A stretch of DNA of 64,000 bases from Cryptomeria japonica (taxonomy: Eukaryota > Streptophyta > Pinopsida > Cupressales > Cupressaceae): the NCBI RefSeq assembly GCF_030272615.1, contig NC_081407.1, positions 380,701,179 through 380,765,178 of the forward strand, written 5' to 3'. The notes below the pieces were generated by a model. It did no database searches, was not told the origin of the DNA, and was given only the letters and a program-made list of their open reading frames with translations. Position 1 is the stretch's first letter, and every line of letters begins with the position of its first letter. This document shows positions 1 to 11,894 of this stretch, one piece after another. The translations under genes and the position numbers were made by a program.

Positions 1-1527
1 TCTTCCTTCTTGCAGTACTGGATGGAGCTGAAGGTGTTACTTTTGGTGCTTGCTTTTGTGCCGGTAATTTGAATGTAACTTTCCTAATCGGTTGCTTTTG
101 AGCCTCTACCTTGGTTTCTTCTATTTTCTTCCTTATAACCCTTTTGAATGCCAAGGGTGTGTCATCCTCAGATTCAGACTCTTCTGCAATAGACTCAATG
201 AACACTTCTGGTTCTTTCCTCTTCCTATCTTTCTTTGGGACAACATCAATCAATGCTTTGATGTCCTGTGAAACCTTCTCAACAAACTTACTAGCCCTTA
301 CTTCCTGCTTCTCTCTTTTCTTCTGATTGAACTCTGTCTCAACCTCTTGTGTCTTATGCTTAGCAGTACCACAAGGTTTCTCAGCCTCATCAATAGGTGT
401 ATCAATCAACATCTTTGCATAGGCATCTAAAATCTGTCCATCAACTTCATAGCCCATTTCCTCAATCTAGATATTTTGGGGCTTAATCGCTTCCATGAGT
501 GTTTCATCCTTCTTCACCATGAAGCATATGTTAGTTGAGTATTTCTCAACAATATGCTTAGGAACCCTTTCTCTAGATTTCATAGATTTCTGGAATGCTT
601 TAAAATATCCCCATGCTTTGTCATCTCTTTGACTGCCCAATGAAGCAATTGACTATTTTAGTTGCCTCCCTACCGAGATGTCAAATGTCCATTGCCTCTT
701 TCCAAAACCGGGAGTCTCATTGATGAAAATAGCATTAAACAAACAATTAAGTTTTGATACCAGAAAGTCCCTTTCTTTTCTCCTTTAATCTTTCTTAGGT
801 TTATCAATAATTCATCTAACATCCAACCACATAGATCCAATTTCTCATTCTCTCTCATCATCAAGTTGCAAAAAATGCAGTAGCTAGAAACAGAATTCAG
901 TCGGTTTGATTGAGTTACCTTATAACCGATGACTATGCTACCAAATCTGATGTCTGTGTTTGTAATAGTGTTGATTCTCATGGATCGCATGTCTGATGTT
1001 GTGTCGGTGATTTTATTCACATAATCATTAGAAACCTTCTTATCTGGACATTCCCCAACCTATGGCAAACCGGTGAGTGCCCTGATGGCTTCCTTGGTGA
1101 TATTGTATGGTCTATCCAACTAGATAAACTCTCAATGCACTCTTCTCAAAACATACCTAACTATTTCATCTTCGAATTCCGGAATGTCCAGAATGTCAGT
1201 AAACCTTAAGTCTTCAATGTGCTAGTATTCAGGTTTGATCTTTCTAAAATTTCCCATCAGCTCACTCATGTACATGCCCTTTATATCAGATGTCCCCAAA
1301 TCCTCAATGTGACAGTGTATGTATGCCCTAACATCTTTGACATACACAAATCCTTCTGGAACACGAGAAGATGCTCCAACCGAGTCATCCAGGGTAGCCA
1401 CATGCGGATATCGCTTGAAAGTTGGCTTGGGACGGTCCTTGATCTCAACAACAGTTAGGTTTGCAACAAAGATAGGAATAGATGATGATCCCACTTCCAT
1501 GATTAAAGATAAGTACCTGTTAATCAT
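1..1527 (-). pseudogene. Degenerate retroelement accessory protein (unknown family)
   Basis: A broken minus-strand reading frame that I do not recognise. From about 1548 down to 670 one frame reads continuously apart from stops at 1222-1224 (TAG), two near 1115-1130 (TGA, TAG), one near 1060 (TAG) and the end at 670. The frame then shifts, and a very charged stretch (KKR, SESEDD, KKIEE) runs from about 355 to the left edge. The N-terminal half has segments such as FKRYPHVATLDDSVGASS and FTDILDIPEFEDEIVRYVL. The position downstream of a Gag with an initiator-Met primer site (2025-3052) suggests cargo or an accessory ORF of the same element. The interrupted codons sit where Gln or Arg would fit. 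The real start is unclear because the upstream frame is closed by a TGA near 1560. It could also be a captured host gene. Confidence 0.5.
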
Positions 1528-1539
1528 CGTCGGTGAAAC

Positions 1540-2024
1540 CCTAACAAACTCTTTCAGTCATCGGTGAAATCACTCAAGAAGATATCTGATCGCATTGAAT
1601 CGCCTTTGATTTCTTTGAATCGCTCTTAATCGCTCTTAATCTCTCTGAATGCAAGGTGATAAAAAATAAAGTGGATTCAACCTTTTATCCTATAAAAACC
1701 CTAATCAGTCATTGATATAAATGACTTCCGGTGAAAGATACCAGATCTCTGTTGAACATCTTCATGTTGGATAAGCATCTCCAATGTTTGGAACATCTTC
1801 CAGAACCTCTTTCCAAGGCATATGCAGCATCTTCATGAATTTTTCCTACCCCTAAGGCATTTGCCTCAGTTACCGGATGAGCTTCTTGTCGGTGCAGGAG
1901 CAACCTCTTATGCTGGATAAGTAACTAGTGCATTCCCATCTGTAGATTGATCTTCTGACTTCCTGACCCATCTTTGGGTATGATCTTGCTAGATTTCATT
2001 GACCTTCTCTTTCCCTTTCTCATT
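1540..2024. other. Non-coding stretch between accessory ORF and Gag debris
   Basis: No convincing gene is visible. On the minus strand, just upstream of the accessory ORF, there is an A/T-rich motif with a TATA-like run near 1685-1700. It is followed by a short repetitive stretch in which variants of GAATCGC/TTAATCGC recur four to five times (about 1594-1640). This would fit a leader or promoter for the accessory ORF, but that is inference only. Confidence 0.35.
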
Positions 2025-2990
2025 TCATCCTTCATTACCAGCTAGTGGATTTCTACTTCTACAAAATTTAGCAATATGTCCAACCTCATTACATGCATAA
2101 CATGTAACATTGTTTCTTTCAATTTCTTTGCTAAAACCGGTATAATTGCTTAACCTGCACTGATTAGCCATATGTCCAAATTTTCCACATGCATAGCATT
2201 TAAGATTCATTCTACAATCTTTTGTCTTATAACCATTCTTATTACATTAGAACATTAACTGGGAGCAAAATCAGGGTTCTGATTTTCTCTGTTTCTACAT
2301 TGCCAAGCCATGTGACCAAATTTATTGCGAACAAAACATCTACCATTAAGTTTATAATCATTAAACTGCCTTACTAGTGCCTTATGGTTTTGATCTTTAT
2401 TTGCAGTACCAGAACTCTGTCCTTGCTCAAATCCAAGTCCACTGGAATCTCCATTCTGCATTTGTCTCTTTAATAATTCATGTAGTTGTGTTGAACTAAT
2501 CTTGAATTTTTATTTATACTCACTGGCAATAGTTAGATCATCTCTCAAAATTATCATTTGTCTCACAAGCTCTTGTTCATTACTCTGGGATTGTACTAAA
2601 TCAATTCTCAACATATCATTCTCATGAACCAACCTACCACATTCTTCAAATTTGTTCTTCAAGGATATAGCAAGATTTTCTTCTTTTTTCTTTCAGTCCT
2701 CAATCTCTTTAGATATTCTCATGGTTATAGCTTTCATTTCATTTTTCATGACCATGTTCTCCTGACTCAACTTCTGACACTGTTTCTTAAGTGCATCTTT
2801 CTCTTCATCATCCTGATTTTGTAAAAGTTCCTTCTTCCTAGCTTGAATAGATGGCAGCCTCTCCTGTAGAACAAGAATGAATTCCTTAGCAGAATTCAAT
2901 TCATCTTGTAGCTTTAAGTTCTTCATCCTTTTAGCATCATAATCTTCAAGTGCCATCTCAAGTTGCTTCTCCAAACACATATCCATGGAT
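2025..2990 (-). pseudogene. LTR-retrotransposon Gag with zinc knuckles
   Basis: Nucleocapsid-type protein that would package element RNA. On the minus strand a frame running from 3217 to 2255 contains, from the likely Met near 2987 (MDMCLEKQLEMALEDYD), a long Lys/Glu-rich coiled coil (about 2960-2560). One in-frame stop lies near 2690. A Ser/Gln-rich linker and a degraded knuckle (CFVRNKFGHMAWQC, first Cys of the pair lost) follow. After a frameshift between 2255 and 2210 come two intact CCHC knuckles, CYACGKFGHMANQC and CYACNEVGHIAKFC. Zinc knuckles of pattern C-x2-C-x4-H-x4-C are diagnostic of retroelement Gag. The primer site directly upstream (3041-3052) supports the element assignment. 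No protease, integrase or RT is seen, so the element is either truncated at the window edge or non-autonomous. Confidence 0.75.
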
Positions 2991-3040
2991 TCTGGATTCA
3001 GGATCTCCCTCAAGCTGATAAACTTCCTATGAGGCACAAG

Positions 3041-3052
3041 GCTCTGATACAA
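3041..3052 (-). promoter_or_regulatory. Primer-binding site, initiator-Met tRNA type
   Basis: Minus-strand TTTGTATCAGAGC is one base away from TGGTATCAGAGC, the usual plant initiator-Met tRNA primer site of Ty1/copia-type elements. It lies two bases inside the candidate LTR edge at 3055 and upstream of the Gag frame, which fixes the element as minus-oriented. Confidence 0.7.
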
Positions 3053-3054
3053 AT

Positions 3055-3985
3055 TGTTGGAATCCAAGAACATTGAGAGGGGGGGGTGAATCAATGTTCT
3101 ATCGATATGATCAATTGTAACCTTATTAAAACATGCATACACCAACCGGTATACCAGTACATATAGAATTGAAAGAAATAAAGAAACCAATAAGCCAATC
3201 ACATAAATGAGAACCATAACACACAGAATTATACGTGGAAAACCTCAAAGAGGAAAAACCATGGTGGGATTTGTGACCCACAATATCAATTCACTAGCCA
3301 TATGAAGAGATATTACAAAATATAAGGGACCTGCACTTGCAGGAAGGCTTACAACCTAGAGCACACTACTCAATCACAAAAGGAGCCTCATTGACTACAT
3401 ACAAATCCATACTACAATCCGAAGAATTGAGTGAACTGCTAAGAGAGCATCTTCTATGCCAGAATATAGTTCCGGTTAAGCTTTGTCTATTCCGGTCTGA
3501 AACCCTAAACCCTTTATCGGAATAACCCTTTACAAAATATCCTCACATACATGATCTCTCTGATATATTTCGCATTATATCACATTATCATATTCTCCTA
3601 TTCGTCATTCCATGTCTATATATCAAAATTATCTAATCCAATTGACCTATATACCCCTTACAATTTATCATGCCTTATGTCGGCTTACAAAGATAATTAC
3701 AATATCGATATACATGTCAGCTAGATAACATAAATACATGAATATCAAAAACAATTACCAATGCCGGATCCAAAAGATGTCGGCCTTCAATACCAATAAC
3801 CTGATTCTAAACCATGTCGGCCTGCATTGCTGGTACCCAAAGACATCCTTTCATCCTGTCGGTGCTGGTGCCGATGAAGTGCTTGCTGGTACACAATTGA
3901 CCCAAAATATGAAGTTGGGATAGCTGCCATGCTGCCATCAATGACAACATAGTGAAATCAACCAATTGAGTGTCAATTTCCAATA
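3055..3985 (-). mobile_element. 5' LTR of the left-edge element (minus orientation)
   Basis: Candidate 931-bp LTR. In plus coordinates it opens TGTTGGAATC and closes near TTTCCAATA, an imperfect inverted pair of the TG...CA type with the last CA mutated. Its inner edge is fixed by the primer site at 3041-3052. It contains a G8 run (3079-3086). It also has a stretch around 3235-3270 (GGAAAACCTCAAAGAGGAAA) of a kind I associate with plant copia-type LTRs. The outer edge is less certain than the inner edge because the partner LTR lies outside the window. Confidence 0.5.
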
Positions 3986-5546
3986 GTAGCTCTATAGAAA
4001 GAGAAGACAATGTAGAGGCCAAAGCCAATTATCATAGTGGGTTTGATGATGAGAAACTTTGAGATCTCCTTAGTGATGGATGGAGGTGAGGAGGAGTAGG
4101 CTATAAAAATGGATGAGGTTGCTTCATTGTTGAGGATTTTTTTAATGGGTTTCCCTTAGTCTGACTTAGCATTTTAGGCAAATTTAGGGGTATTTTAGAT
4201 ATGCCTTTGGCCTATCTGTTTAGGGGCTTTTGTTGGCTAGCTCTTGAAAGTCATTACTCCTGATTTCCCCCTCATGCTAGACTCTGATGATGCCTTGTTG
4301 GACATGTATTTAGAGGAGGTTATTTTCTTCTCTCATGTGCCTTATCCCAATGTAATGTTGATGGTTGTTTTATGGATATTCAAGTGATGAATTTGAGGAG
4401 CTTTTGGACCATTGGTTACTCCCATAGAGTGATGAGGAGGTTAATTCACAGTTAGGTTTTATTTTGTAGGGTGTCCCTCAAATAGAGATAGCTATCCTAA
4501 TGAAATTTGGGGTAGGTTACATGTGCCTTTAGATCATCTATATGGGGGCTTAAGCTACCTTGTAAATCTTGGAAGTTTTTTCTTTTTCCCCTTGTGTTGA
4601 ACTCTATCCTTTCATCTCTATTGTTGATGATGTTTATGATAGATGTGGTTGATGTGTCTTATTTTGGTGTTATCATGGGTAAGAAGTCTCTTGATGTTTA
4701 GGTAAATATGGCTAAAGGTCTCTTTTTTGGTTTACCAAGGTGTCTATGGGGTTGTTGTGAGGGGGCTATCGCTGCCTAAATCTCATATATTACATGGCTT
4801 CTCCTTTAGAGATGAAATCCTCTCTTGTGGGTGTTGCTAGGGTATGAAGTTTGTGTTGGTTCAAAGTGGTTTATTTCATTATTATTTTTATGGCCTATGT
4901 AAGAGATATCTTACTACCCAGATGTATAACTCTAATGTTGTTTTTTTATCTTGCCTCTAACAAGTTTTCTTTATTGTAGTTTTCAACATTATTCTTATAT
5001 TTAGTTCTTCTCTTTGGTAGCTATATTCAACACTTGCATGTGTGGCTAGGGTCTTGATTTTGTATTGGATGGAAGGGGCTTCTATACCTTGTGTTGATGG
5101 CCTATGTAAGAAGTCTCTAATTTCCTAGATGTATATTTCTATTGTTGTTTTCTTGTCAAGCCTTTGGAAAGATCTTATGTTGTTTTTAACTTTGTTCTTC
5201 TCTTTATGTTGTTGATTGCTAGTCTCTGTCTCACTCTTTGTGAGACTCGTCTTATTTGCCCCCTTCGATATTCATTTCCTCTTAGGCTAAGGTTGTTATC
5301 TAGTTCTTTTCTTTGGTCAAAAGGGCCTTCATATTTTCCTTTCTTTTGGCTTGTTAGTTTATGGCTACTTGAAGCCATGATATTGCTCATGGGTGTGTGC
5401 AAGAAGTTGAGTCCACTTTTTGGCCAAAAAGTGTAAGTACTTTCCTCATTTTTTATAATTTCTCCTAATTGACCTAAAAATTTGAAGCACTTAAAGATTG
5501 AATCTTTAAAAAGTTAGTAATATGTGATGCTCTGCAAAAAAGGATT
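3986..5546. repeat. Non-coding stretch with a diverged ~205-bp duplication
   Basis: No gene is supported here: reading frames are short and closed. Two imperfect direct copies are visible at about 4838-5030 and 5043-5225. Both contain GGCCTATGTAAGA, then CTAGATGTATA or CCAGATGTATA, then TTGTTGTT, in the same order. The rest is T/G-rich sequence without recognised motifs. Confidence 0.45.
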
Positions 5547-6986
5547 TGTTAGGATCGATTGTCACTTCAAAACACAAACAAACAAGCAACAAATCAATAG
5601 TTAATGTTAGAAATCACAAAATGAAATACTATCCTAAGCAAGCATATCAAGAAAGACACTACAAAACAAATAGAAAATCTAATGAATCTAAGAAATGTAA
5701 CTAAAAATCTCCAAATGCTCTCTACCATGTTGGTAGCTTCTCCTTCCTTGTTCCTCTCCTCTCCAAGTTCCAAATGAGTGTAGCTCTCAACAGCTTTTTG
5801 CACTATGGATTCCTTATGGAGGTTCAAGATGAAAAATGATTTACTTATGCAATGCAAGTGTAAACAAAAGCTAATATTAGATTCTATGGAATGAAAATGA
5901 TTTATTTTAGTCCAAAATAACAATTTATTGATGATTTATGCTAAATGCTCTCTCTAAAAATGATTATAAGGTAAATGCATACAAGTTTTCAGGATCTGGA
6001 TTATGAAGAAATGAGCTCTATTTATAGGTAAAATGGTGCAATGGATGACTGAGATTGAGTAATCTCAACAAGGGTCAGGATTGAATGGTTTGAGATCCAT
6101 GTGAGGACTTTCAACCCAATCCCAGGATGACAAGTGTCAACATGAGATGGGTTGAGAGGAGAGGGAAGAAGCATTAAATGCTTGACATGACCTGAGGGTT
6201 AACTTGGGAGGTAAGGTTAAGGTTGAGTTGAATGGATAAATTCATTATCCAAAGAATAATGCTTTTATCCAATAGATAAACTCTTGTGCAAGAGTTAGTG
6301 AGGATAACCATGGTCAAAGCAATAAATGCTTGAGGAGACACATGGGTTACATGAGGGTTGAGTTAGGGGTCAAAGTCCCTAACCATGTGGGTGAGTTGAG
6401 TTAACCATTAATGGTCATGTAAGAGCCATAAGTGGTTTGGAAGACTTTAGAGGTTATCTTGTGGGCACATAAAGCATTAAATGTTTTTCAAAGACTTTGA
6501 AGGCTTTGAGAAGTGACTCCAAGTTGCTTAGGAATGTGACAATAATTAGGGGATGGATTAGGCTAATTAGGAAGGTGTTAGAAGAATCTAGAAGGAGTTT
6601 AGGATTGCAAGTGGGTTTGGTGGGTGAGGGAAAATAAGATTTTTATTAAAATAAAATTCATTTGTTTCAACAAATAGGTGCAACTTGCATTTTTAGGAGA
6701 ATGCAAGTGGGGGATTTGTTTAATGATTTAAATAAATGTTTTATTTAATTTATTTAAAAGAGGAAAGGGGGTTAAATGAAATAAATATGATTTATTCATT
6801 TAATTGATTGTGAATTTAGTTTAATGAATTAATTAAAATAAAGTGAATAATTTATTTAATTAATAGGAGAATGTTTGAAGATGAATTAATTAAATGTTAA
6901 TTTAATTAACTGATGGCTAGTGGGTTTTTAATCAAATAAATATCAAATATTCATTTAATTAAACTGAACAGATTTATGTGACTACA
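5547..6986 (-). mobile_element. AT-rich LTR F
   Basis: About 1.44 kb bounded by TGTTAGGATC at the left and GTGACTACA at the right, an LTR-like TG...CA unit. Read on the minus strand it begins TGTAGTCACATAAATCTG and then has a long run of TTAATTAAATAAAT-type words, a CTTGCATT...AATGCAAG palindrome, and CTTCTAGATTCTTCTAACA. The same order is seen in the copies at 62619 and 63550, on the opposite strand. No matching 5-bp duplication is seen at its two edges (GGATT against ATATG), so it is not a clean solo LTR. It abuts LINE sequence on its right. Confidence 0.55.
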
Positions 6987-7012
6987 ATATGAAATGTAAT
7001 TCACAAAGTCTA

Positions 7013-7084
7013 GTGGCAATACATATAATCAATATGTTATAAGACTAGATCTCATATAATCAATATGTTATAAGACTAAATCTC
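7013..7084. repeat. 31-bp tandem duplication
   Basis: Two adjacent near-identical copies of CATATAATCAATATGTTATA plus AGACTARATCT, starting at about 7022 and 7053, between LTR F and the LINE remnant. Confidence 0.7.
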
Positions 7085-8760
7085 ATGACCTTCTTTCCAC
7101 CATTGGTCTATAAGATGTAGGAAGTTTGAATACTTCATCCACATATTCTCAAATCTAAAAGGTGGTTTTGACAAGTTGGGAGCTCCCTAAAAATTTAACC
7201 TGAGTGGATAGTGGTATGACCCCGAGCACAGTAAGACTTTGCACTCCAAAGAGAAAGGGAAGGAGGAAAAGTCCCCCATCCAAAAAAATCTATCTATTTT
7301 TTCTACAATGTTGTTGAAACCTAGTCTCCTGTTGTTCCAAGTATGGATGTTGTCCCTTGATTCCACCTCAAGGAGGCCATTTCTTTCAACCCAATCATTG
7401 AGTTCTTGTTGGGATTTACCAAGCCTAATCGGTCCACCTCTTTTGTCTTTCAAACATCTAATAGCATTGAAATCCCATCCAATGAATAGGTTCTTATTTT
7501 GATTTTGAGATATCACTCCATCCAAATCTGACCAAAAGGCGCACTTCAAGGCCATAGACACGGGACCGTAGATATTAAACAACAGGAAGGAAAATTTTGA
7601 AGAGAGAATATTAACTACCACCATCAGCCAGTTTTTATCTGAAGTTACCCTTTCAATTTGTACCATAGAAGGTTTCCATATGATAAGTAGGCCCCCAGAA
7701 GCACCATGTGCTTGAACTACTACATGTTTGCAACCATAATATTGATTCCTAAGACATCCAAGGGATTCTGCTTGTTGAAGGTTGAGTTTAGTTTCTTGGA
7801 GCATGATGATCTCTACATCGATCAAAAGGATTCTTCTTTTGATCAAGCAATTCTTGTTAGGGGCATTGAGGCCCCTAACATTCCAAGTTAGGATTTTTAT
7901 TTTTGTTCACGATGGGATGATCCCTTCCTTACTTTCATTATGTCAGTTATCTTGATTTTACCTTCATCCTCTCCCTCTATTGATCGATTCTCACTCAAAG
8001 ATTTTCTTCCTCTCTTAGGTGAGGCAATACCAAAGTTAGGCTTAGTTTTGCAATCAATCAGATGCTTGATGCCCAACTTCCTCTTTTCTTTGTTTAGAGA
8101 ACTCGTCCTCTTCCATTTAGTATTTTAAAAGACTATGAGTGTTAGAATCTATCCCCATTTCTGGAGAAGTGAATTGGAAATTTGGGGAATCAACAAAGGG
8201 ATTTGGATTCTCCGAAGAAAGATTGATATTCATTGTCTTCATAAATTCATTCCTGAGAGGGGAGGTATATGGAGATGGTGGGTTCAAGCAAGGGGAATCT
8301 ATAGAATTGTCTAACTCCACCATTCTGATTTGAGGAATTTAAATCTCTAAGGACTTTTGTTTATCTAAAGCCTAATGTGGGGCTTGTTGATTGTCTTTAT
8401 TTAGGATCTCCATATTCTGAAGTAGAGCACCATCTCTTTTAGAAACATTCAATTCTTGTATTATATCTTCTTTTAGGCTTTATGTCTCAGAAAGGAGTTT
8501 CGAGAGGGCTTGTTCCTTTGATTTATTTTGATCCATTTGATTATGATTGGTCCCAGCCTTGGCACTCCTAGATCATTTCCTTGTCCCGGAGGCCATCTTA
8601 GATTTGGTTAGAAAAGATTTGCAAGCTCCCCATGTAGGGATGGTCCTCTTCTTTAATGCTTTACTCCTTTTGGGACCACCATCTAAGGACCTGATGTCAG
8701 AGGGAAGACAAGGGTTGGGCATAGGTGAACTTTATTTAGATGAGTATGGGCATTTCTTTA
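7080..8760 (-). pseudogene. LINE (L1-type) 5' part: ORF1 tail and endonuclease
   Basis: APE-type endonuclease that nicks target DNA for LINE retrotransposition. On the minus strand the domain starts near 7895 with ILTWNVRGLNAPNK. It continues with MLQETKL, GGLLIIWKP, LFNIYGP, a D-F-N-A-I motif (WDFNAIRC, usually GDFNAIR), a degenerate DRFF, and the sequence leading to a normally conserved SDH (here SYHYP). After the stop at 7187 the same frame continues with PFRFENMWMKYSNF, typical of the linker before RT. Upstream (8760-8117) is an ORF1-like stretch with a coiled coil (KEQALSKLLSET, KEDIIQELNVSK) and several stops. RT is missing because the fragment ends at LTR F. The 3' LINE piece at 9074 is on the other strand and so is a separate copy. 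Confidence 0.8.
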
Positions 8761-8765
8761 GTTAG

Positions 8766-9073
8766 GCATTGGGGTAACTTCATTAATTGCCTATCTTTCT
8801 AGTTTTTTGGTTAATAATACTTCATTTATAAATTTTAATGATTTAGAATAATAAGTAGGCTATTTTTTTTAATATGTTTGCTATTTAAAAAAAAAAAATT
8901 ATATATTTTTATTTTAATTTTGCATTTATAATATATATATTTTTTATTTTTATTATTTTTATATTAGATTTTATTTTATTTGTGAAAATATATTTCTATT
9001 ATAGAAATATTTTCAATAATTTTAAATTATATTGATTTTTTAAACAATTATTTATGAATATTTTAATTTTAAG
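8766..9073. other. AT-rich spacer
   Basis: Extremely A/T-rich, with runs of T and A and no recognisable gene or repeat boundary. It separates two oppositely oriented LINE fragments. Confidence 0.5.
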
Positions 9074-9739
9074 ATCAAATGCTTCAGGTGGCAACTTATG
9101 CTGGATAGACTGCCTATTAGGAATAACTTGGCTGCTTACAACCTATGCTCTGTTTGTAGGAAGTCTGAGACTACATGTCACATTTTTCTCGACTGCATTT
9201 TTGCTAGAGAGGTCTGGTTGATGTTTGGAATTTCCATTACTGAACATGTCTGTACTCTTGATATTATTACTAGTTTCATTCGTGGGCTTAAGAAGGATGT
9301 TAACCTATTCTGGCAAATTCTCTCTTCCTTCATACTTTGGTTTATCTGGAAATTTCGAAATGAGGAAAAGTTTCAAGGCAATGATAGAGCTCTTAATGGG
9401 TTTTTTAGAAAACTCACACGTTATAAAATTGTTGTGCATGTATGTTTCTTGATGAATGTCGAGAGGGAAAAGTTGTTGCGTTTCCTTAGGGACGGCCATG
9501 CAACCATGTTTATATATGAGATGAAAGATAGATATGAATGGGCTAGGATTGCGGAAAATCAGACGGCCTTTGATGATGCATTAAAGAAGTTGATCAAGGA
9601 TCTCAAGGATAACAGAGGTCCCTACTTCGACAAGCTCGTGATGTTTACTCAGATCTTGGAGAGGAAGAAGGTGGTGTGGATGGAAGGACCACAAGGTTGG
9701 ACCACGTGGTTGGAAAATCAGGATGAGATTCTCCAATAG
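9074..9739 (+). pseudogene. LINE 3' fragment with RT zinc-binding domain
   Basis: C-terminal end of a plant LINE ORF2. The frame reads FKCFRWQLMLDRLPIRNNLA and then CSVCRKSETTCHIFLDC, which has the C-x2-C...H-x4-C pattern of the zinc-binding domain that follows reverse transcriptase. A VW (REVWLMFG) follows as in the family. Later residues (YEWARIAENQTAFDDALKK) are less typical. The frame has no start of its own: homology begins upstream of the first Met at 9098. A 3' untranslated stretch to about 9930 ends in an A/T-rich tail. RT itself is absent, so this is a 5'-truncated copy, as is usual for LINEs. Confidence 0.75.
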
Positions 9740-10587
9740 ATGCCTTGTATGCTGCTATTAGTATAATTATAAGTACTCTCCTTCGTGACTCTTTTTTGCT
9801 AGATGGATGACTGTATATGTTCAGTCGCTTAGTCTCTCTGACTTTATTGCTTGATGGTTGAGGCTCTACCTCCCTTGGTCTTTTTTGTATAAACTCTCCA
9901 CATTTTGGTCTCTTGATTTTTAATACAAAAATTATTTTTATTTTAATTTTATAAAATATGTTAGCTTTATATTTTTTTTATGTGTTTGCTATTAATTTTA
10001 TTTTTTAATTTTTATTATTTTTATGTTAGATTTTATTTTATCTATAAAAAATTAAATCAATATAAAAATGTCAACAACAATTTTAAAATTGTATTGAATT
10101 TTTTATTTTTTTACGGATATTTTAATTTTAATTTATATAATATGTGAATTTTATATTTTTAATGTTTTTATATAATTTTATGCTTTTAATATGTTTATTA
10201 TTGTTATATCATATATTACTCTTTTTGTAAAGATGTGTTCTTATTGTAGAAAGCATCTTGATTTTATATTTTTAATATGCTTGTTTTTAATTATGTCTTT
10301 TATTTCAATTATGTCTTTTAAAATATGATTGTTTAAATAGTTCATTTTGGAGCCTTTTAGTCTATCGTCATTTAATCTATGGACAATCTAACAAACCAAA
10401 TTTGAAAACATTTTTTTTTTGAAGGAATAATCTTCACTTAAACTTTCATCCATCCATTTTAAATTCTTGTTACATTTTTAAAATGCAAAAAAAATATTCT
10501 ATATATCTTATTATTTATTTTATTTTATGAGTAGGGATTAATCTACATTCTATTTTATTCTTTCATTTGACTTCTTCATTCTTAGGG
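9740..10587. other. LINE 3' UTR and AT-rich non-coding stretch
   Basis: The first ~190 bases are the likely untranslated tail of the LINE fragment, ending in AATACAAAAATTATTTTTA. The rest is A/T-rich with no gene or clear repeat. Confidence 0.45.
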
Positions 10588-10988
10588 CAGGTCCCCATGT
10601 GGCTGCTTAGCTTATTTTGGCTAGCAGTTGCTGCTCAAATTTTTTAGCAACAATTTGCGGAGTGCTGGTTATGAAAACAAGCAATTATTTTAAATTATAT
10701 TTTTAATATAATCTTTAATAATAATAAATTTTCACCTAAATTTTAAGGAAAAAATGGAAATATAAAAAAAGGGAAAAAAAATCGTGGAGCCACTTGTCAT
10801 TTTTCTCAATAAGCAGTTACTGCTTATCCCTTTTTTTTCAAAGCTTATTTTTAAGTTTTAAGAAGTGGCTGTGAAAATAGGAAAAGATTCTAATTTATCC
10901 TTTCTCCTTAATTAAAAATTTCCATGGGAACACTCCAATTGCTTAATTTTAAGCAGATTTTACATTTAAGCAGCAGCATGGGGACATG
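10588..10988. mobile_element. Small inverted-repeat transposon (MITE-like)
   Basis: About 400 bp with ends CAGGTCCCCATGTGGCTGCT and, on the other strand, CATGTCCCCATGCTGCTGCT. Inside are many GCTTA/TAAGC words, including the palindrome AAGCAGTTACTGCTT near 10813. No protein is encoded. A GGG on each side may be a 3-bp duplication, but that is too short to be decisive. Superfamily not assigned. Confidence 0.5.
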
Positions 10989-11889
10989 GGGTTAGCATTC
11001 TATTTTCTTAATTTTAGCAAGTATTTTGACTTTAGATTATATTTTTGTATGATAATGAAAATTTATTGGGTTATTGCTTTATTCTATTCTCCAAATAATA
11101 CTTCCTTAGATTTTAGTATCACGTTTTCCTAAAACATGTATTTCTATATTTTATTTAGGTATTTTTTATGATATTGTTCCTCGTCTTCTATTGGAACAGT
11201 TGAACCTTCCACAAGTCCTTGTTTCCTCTATTCACAAGCTCATATTTTATTTAGTGTATCTAACAATTTATGTTTTTTAAACATATATTTGTATATTTTA
11301 TTCTCGGCGTAACCATTGCGTGCCTTTTTTGTGTGTGCAATTGCTATAATTAATATCAGAAAAAATTAATTAATAAAGTATCTAATATTAAATGTGGGGT
11401 CAGTACTTTTATAATCTCATGGTATTAGTCATATGGCTTCAGTAACTATAACACACATCAAACTTCCACCTAATGTATGTTGGTTTCAGTAGCAAATTGC
11501 ATGGCATCAACACATAATGAAATTTAAGCCTGCATTGAGGAGTTGCAAATGTCCAACCCAAAAACACAAGTTGTTTACTAATTTTCCTTAGGCAGTGTAG
11601 GCTCATGGGTTCAATCTCTGTAAGCTACAACTTGGCTTTTAGAATAACCCTTGGATGTTTTCAAATAATTGCAATTGGCAAGTGTAGAACTAAACTCTGC
11701 ATGCTTTGGGAGCACAATCCCAATGCTATATTGGGATCTTGGGAACAAGGTATAAAATTACATCAAAAATAACAAAACTTGATTTTTGTCACATGCAGTC
11801 ATAAATAATGACTGCACTGATAGAGAAGTATGGAAATTGGAGCTGCATTTTGTAGGCACAAGTTTTGCTAGGGAAGTTTTTCCCACAAG
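10989..11889. other. Left flank of element E, no gene seen
   Basis: A/T-rich sequence without a supported reading frame or repeat. If element E is removed, this continues directly into 56494 onwards, so it is part of the original locus 3' of the PPR gene. Confidence 0.45.
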
Positions 11890-11894
11890 CTGTG

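Noticed and set aside
5547-6986. LTR F as a clean solo LTR
   Set aside because: The 5 bases on its two sides differ, so simple LTR-LTR recombination is not shown.
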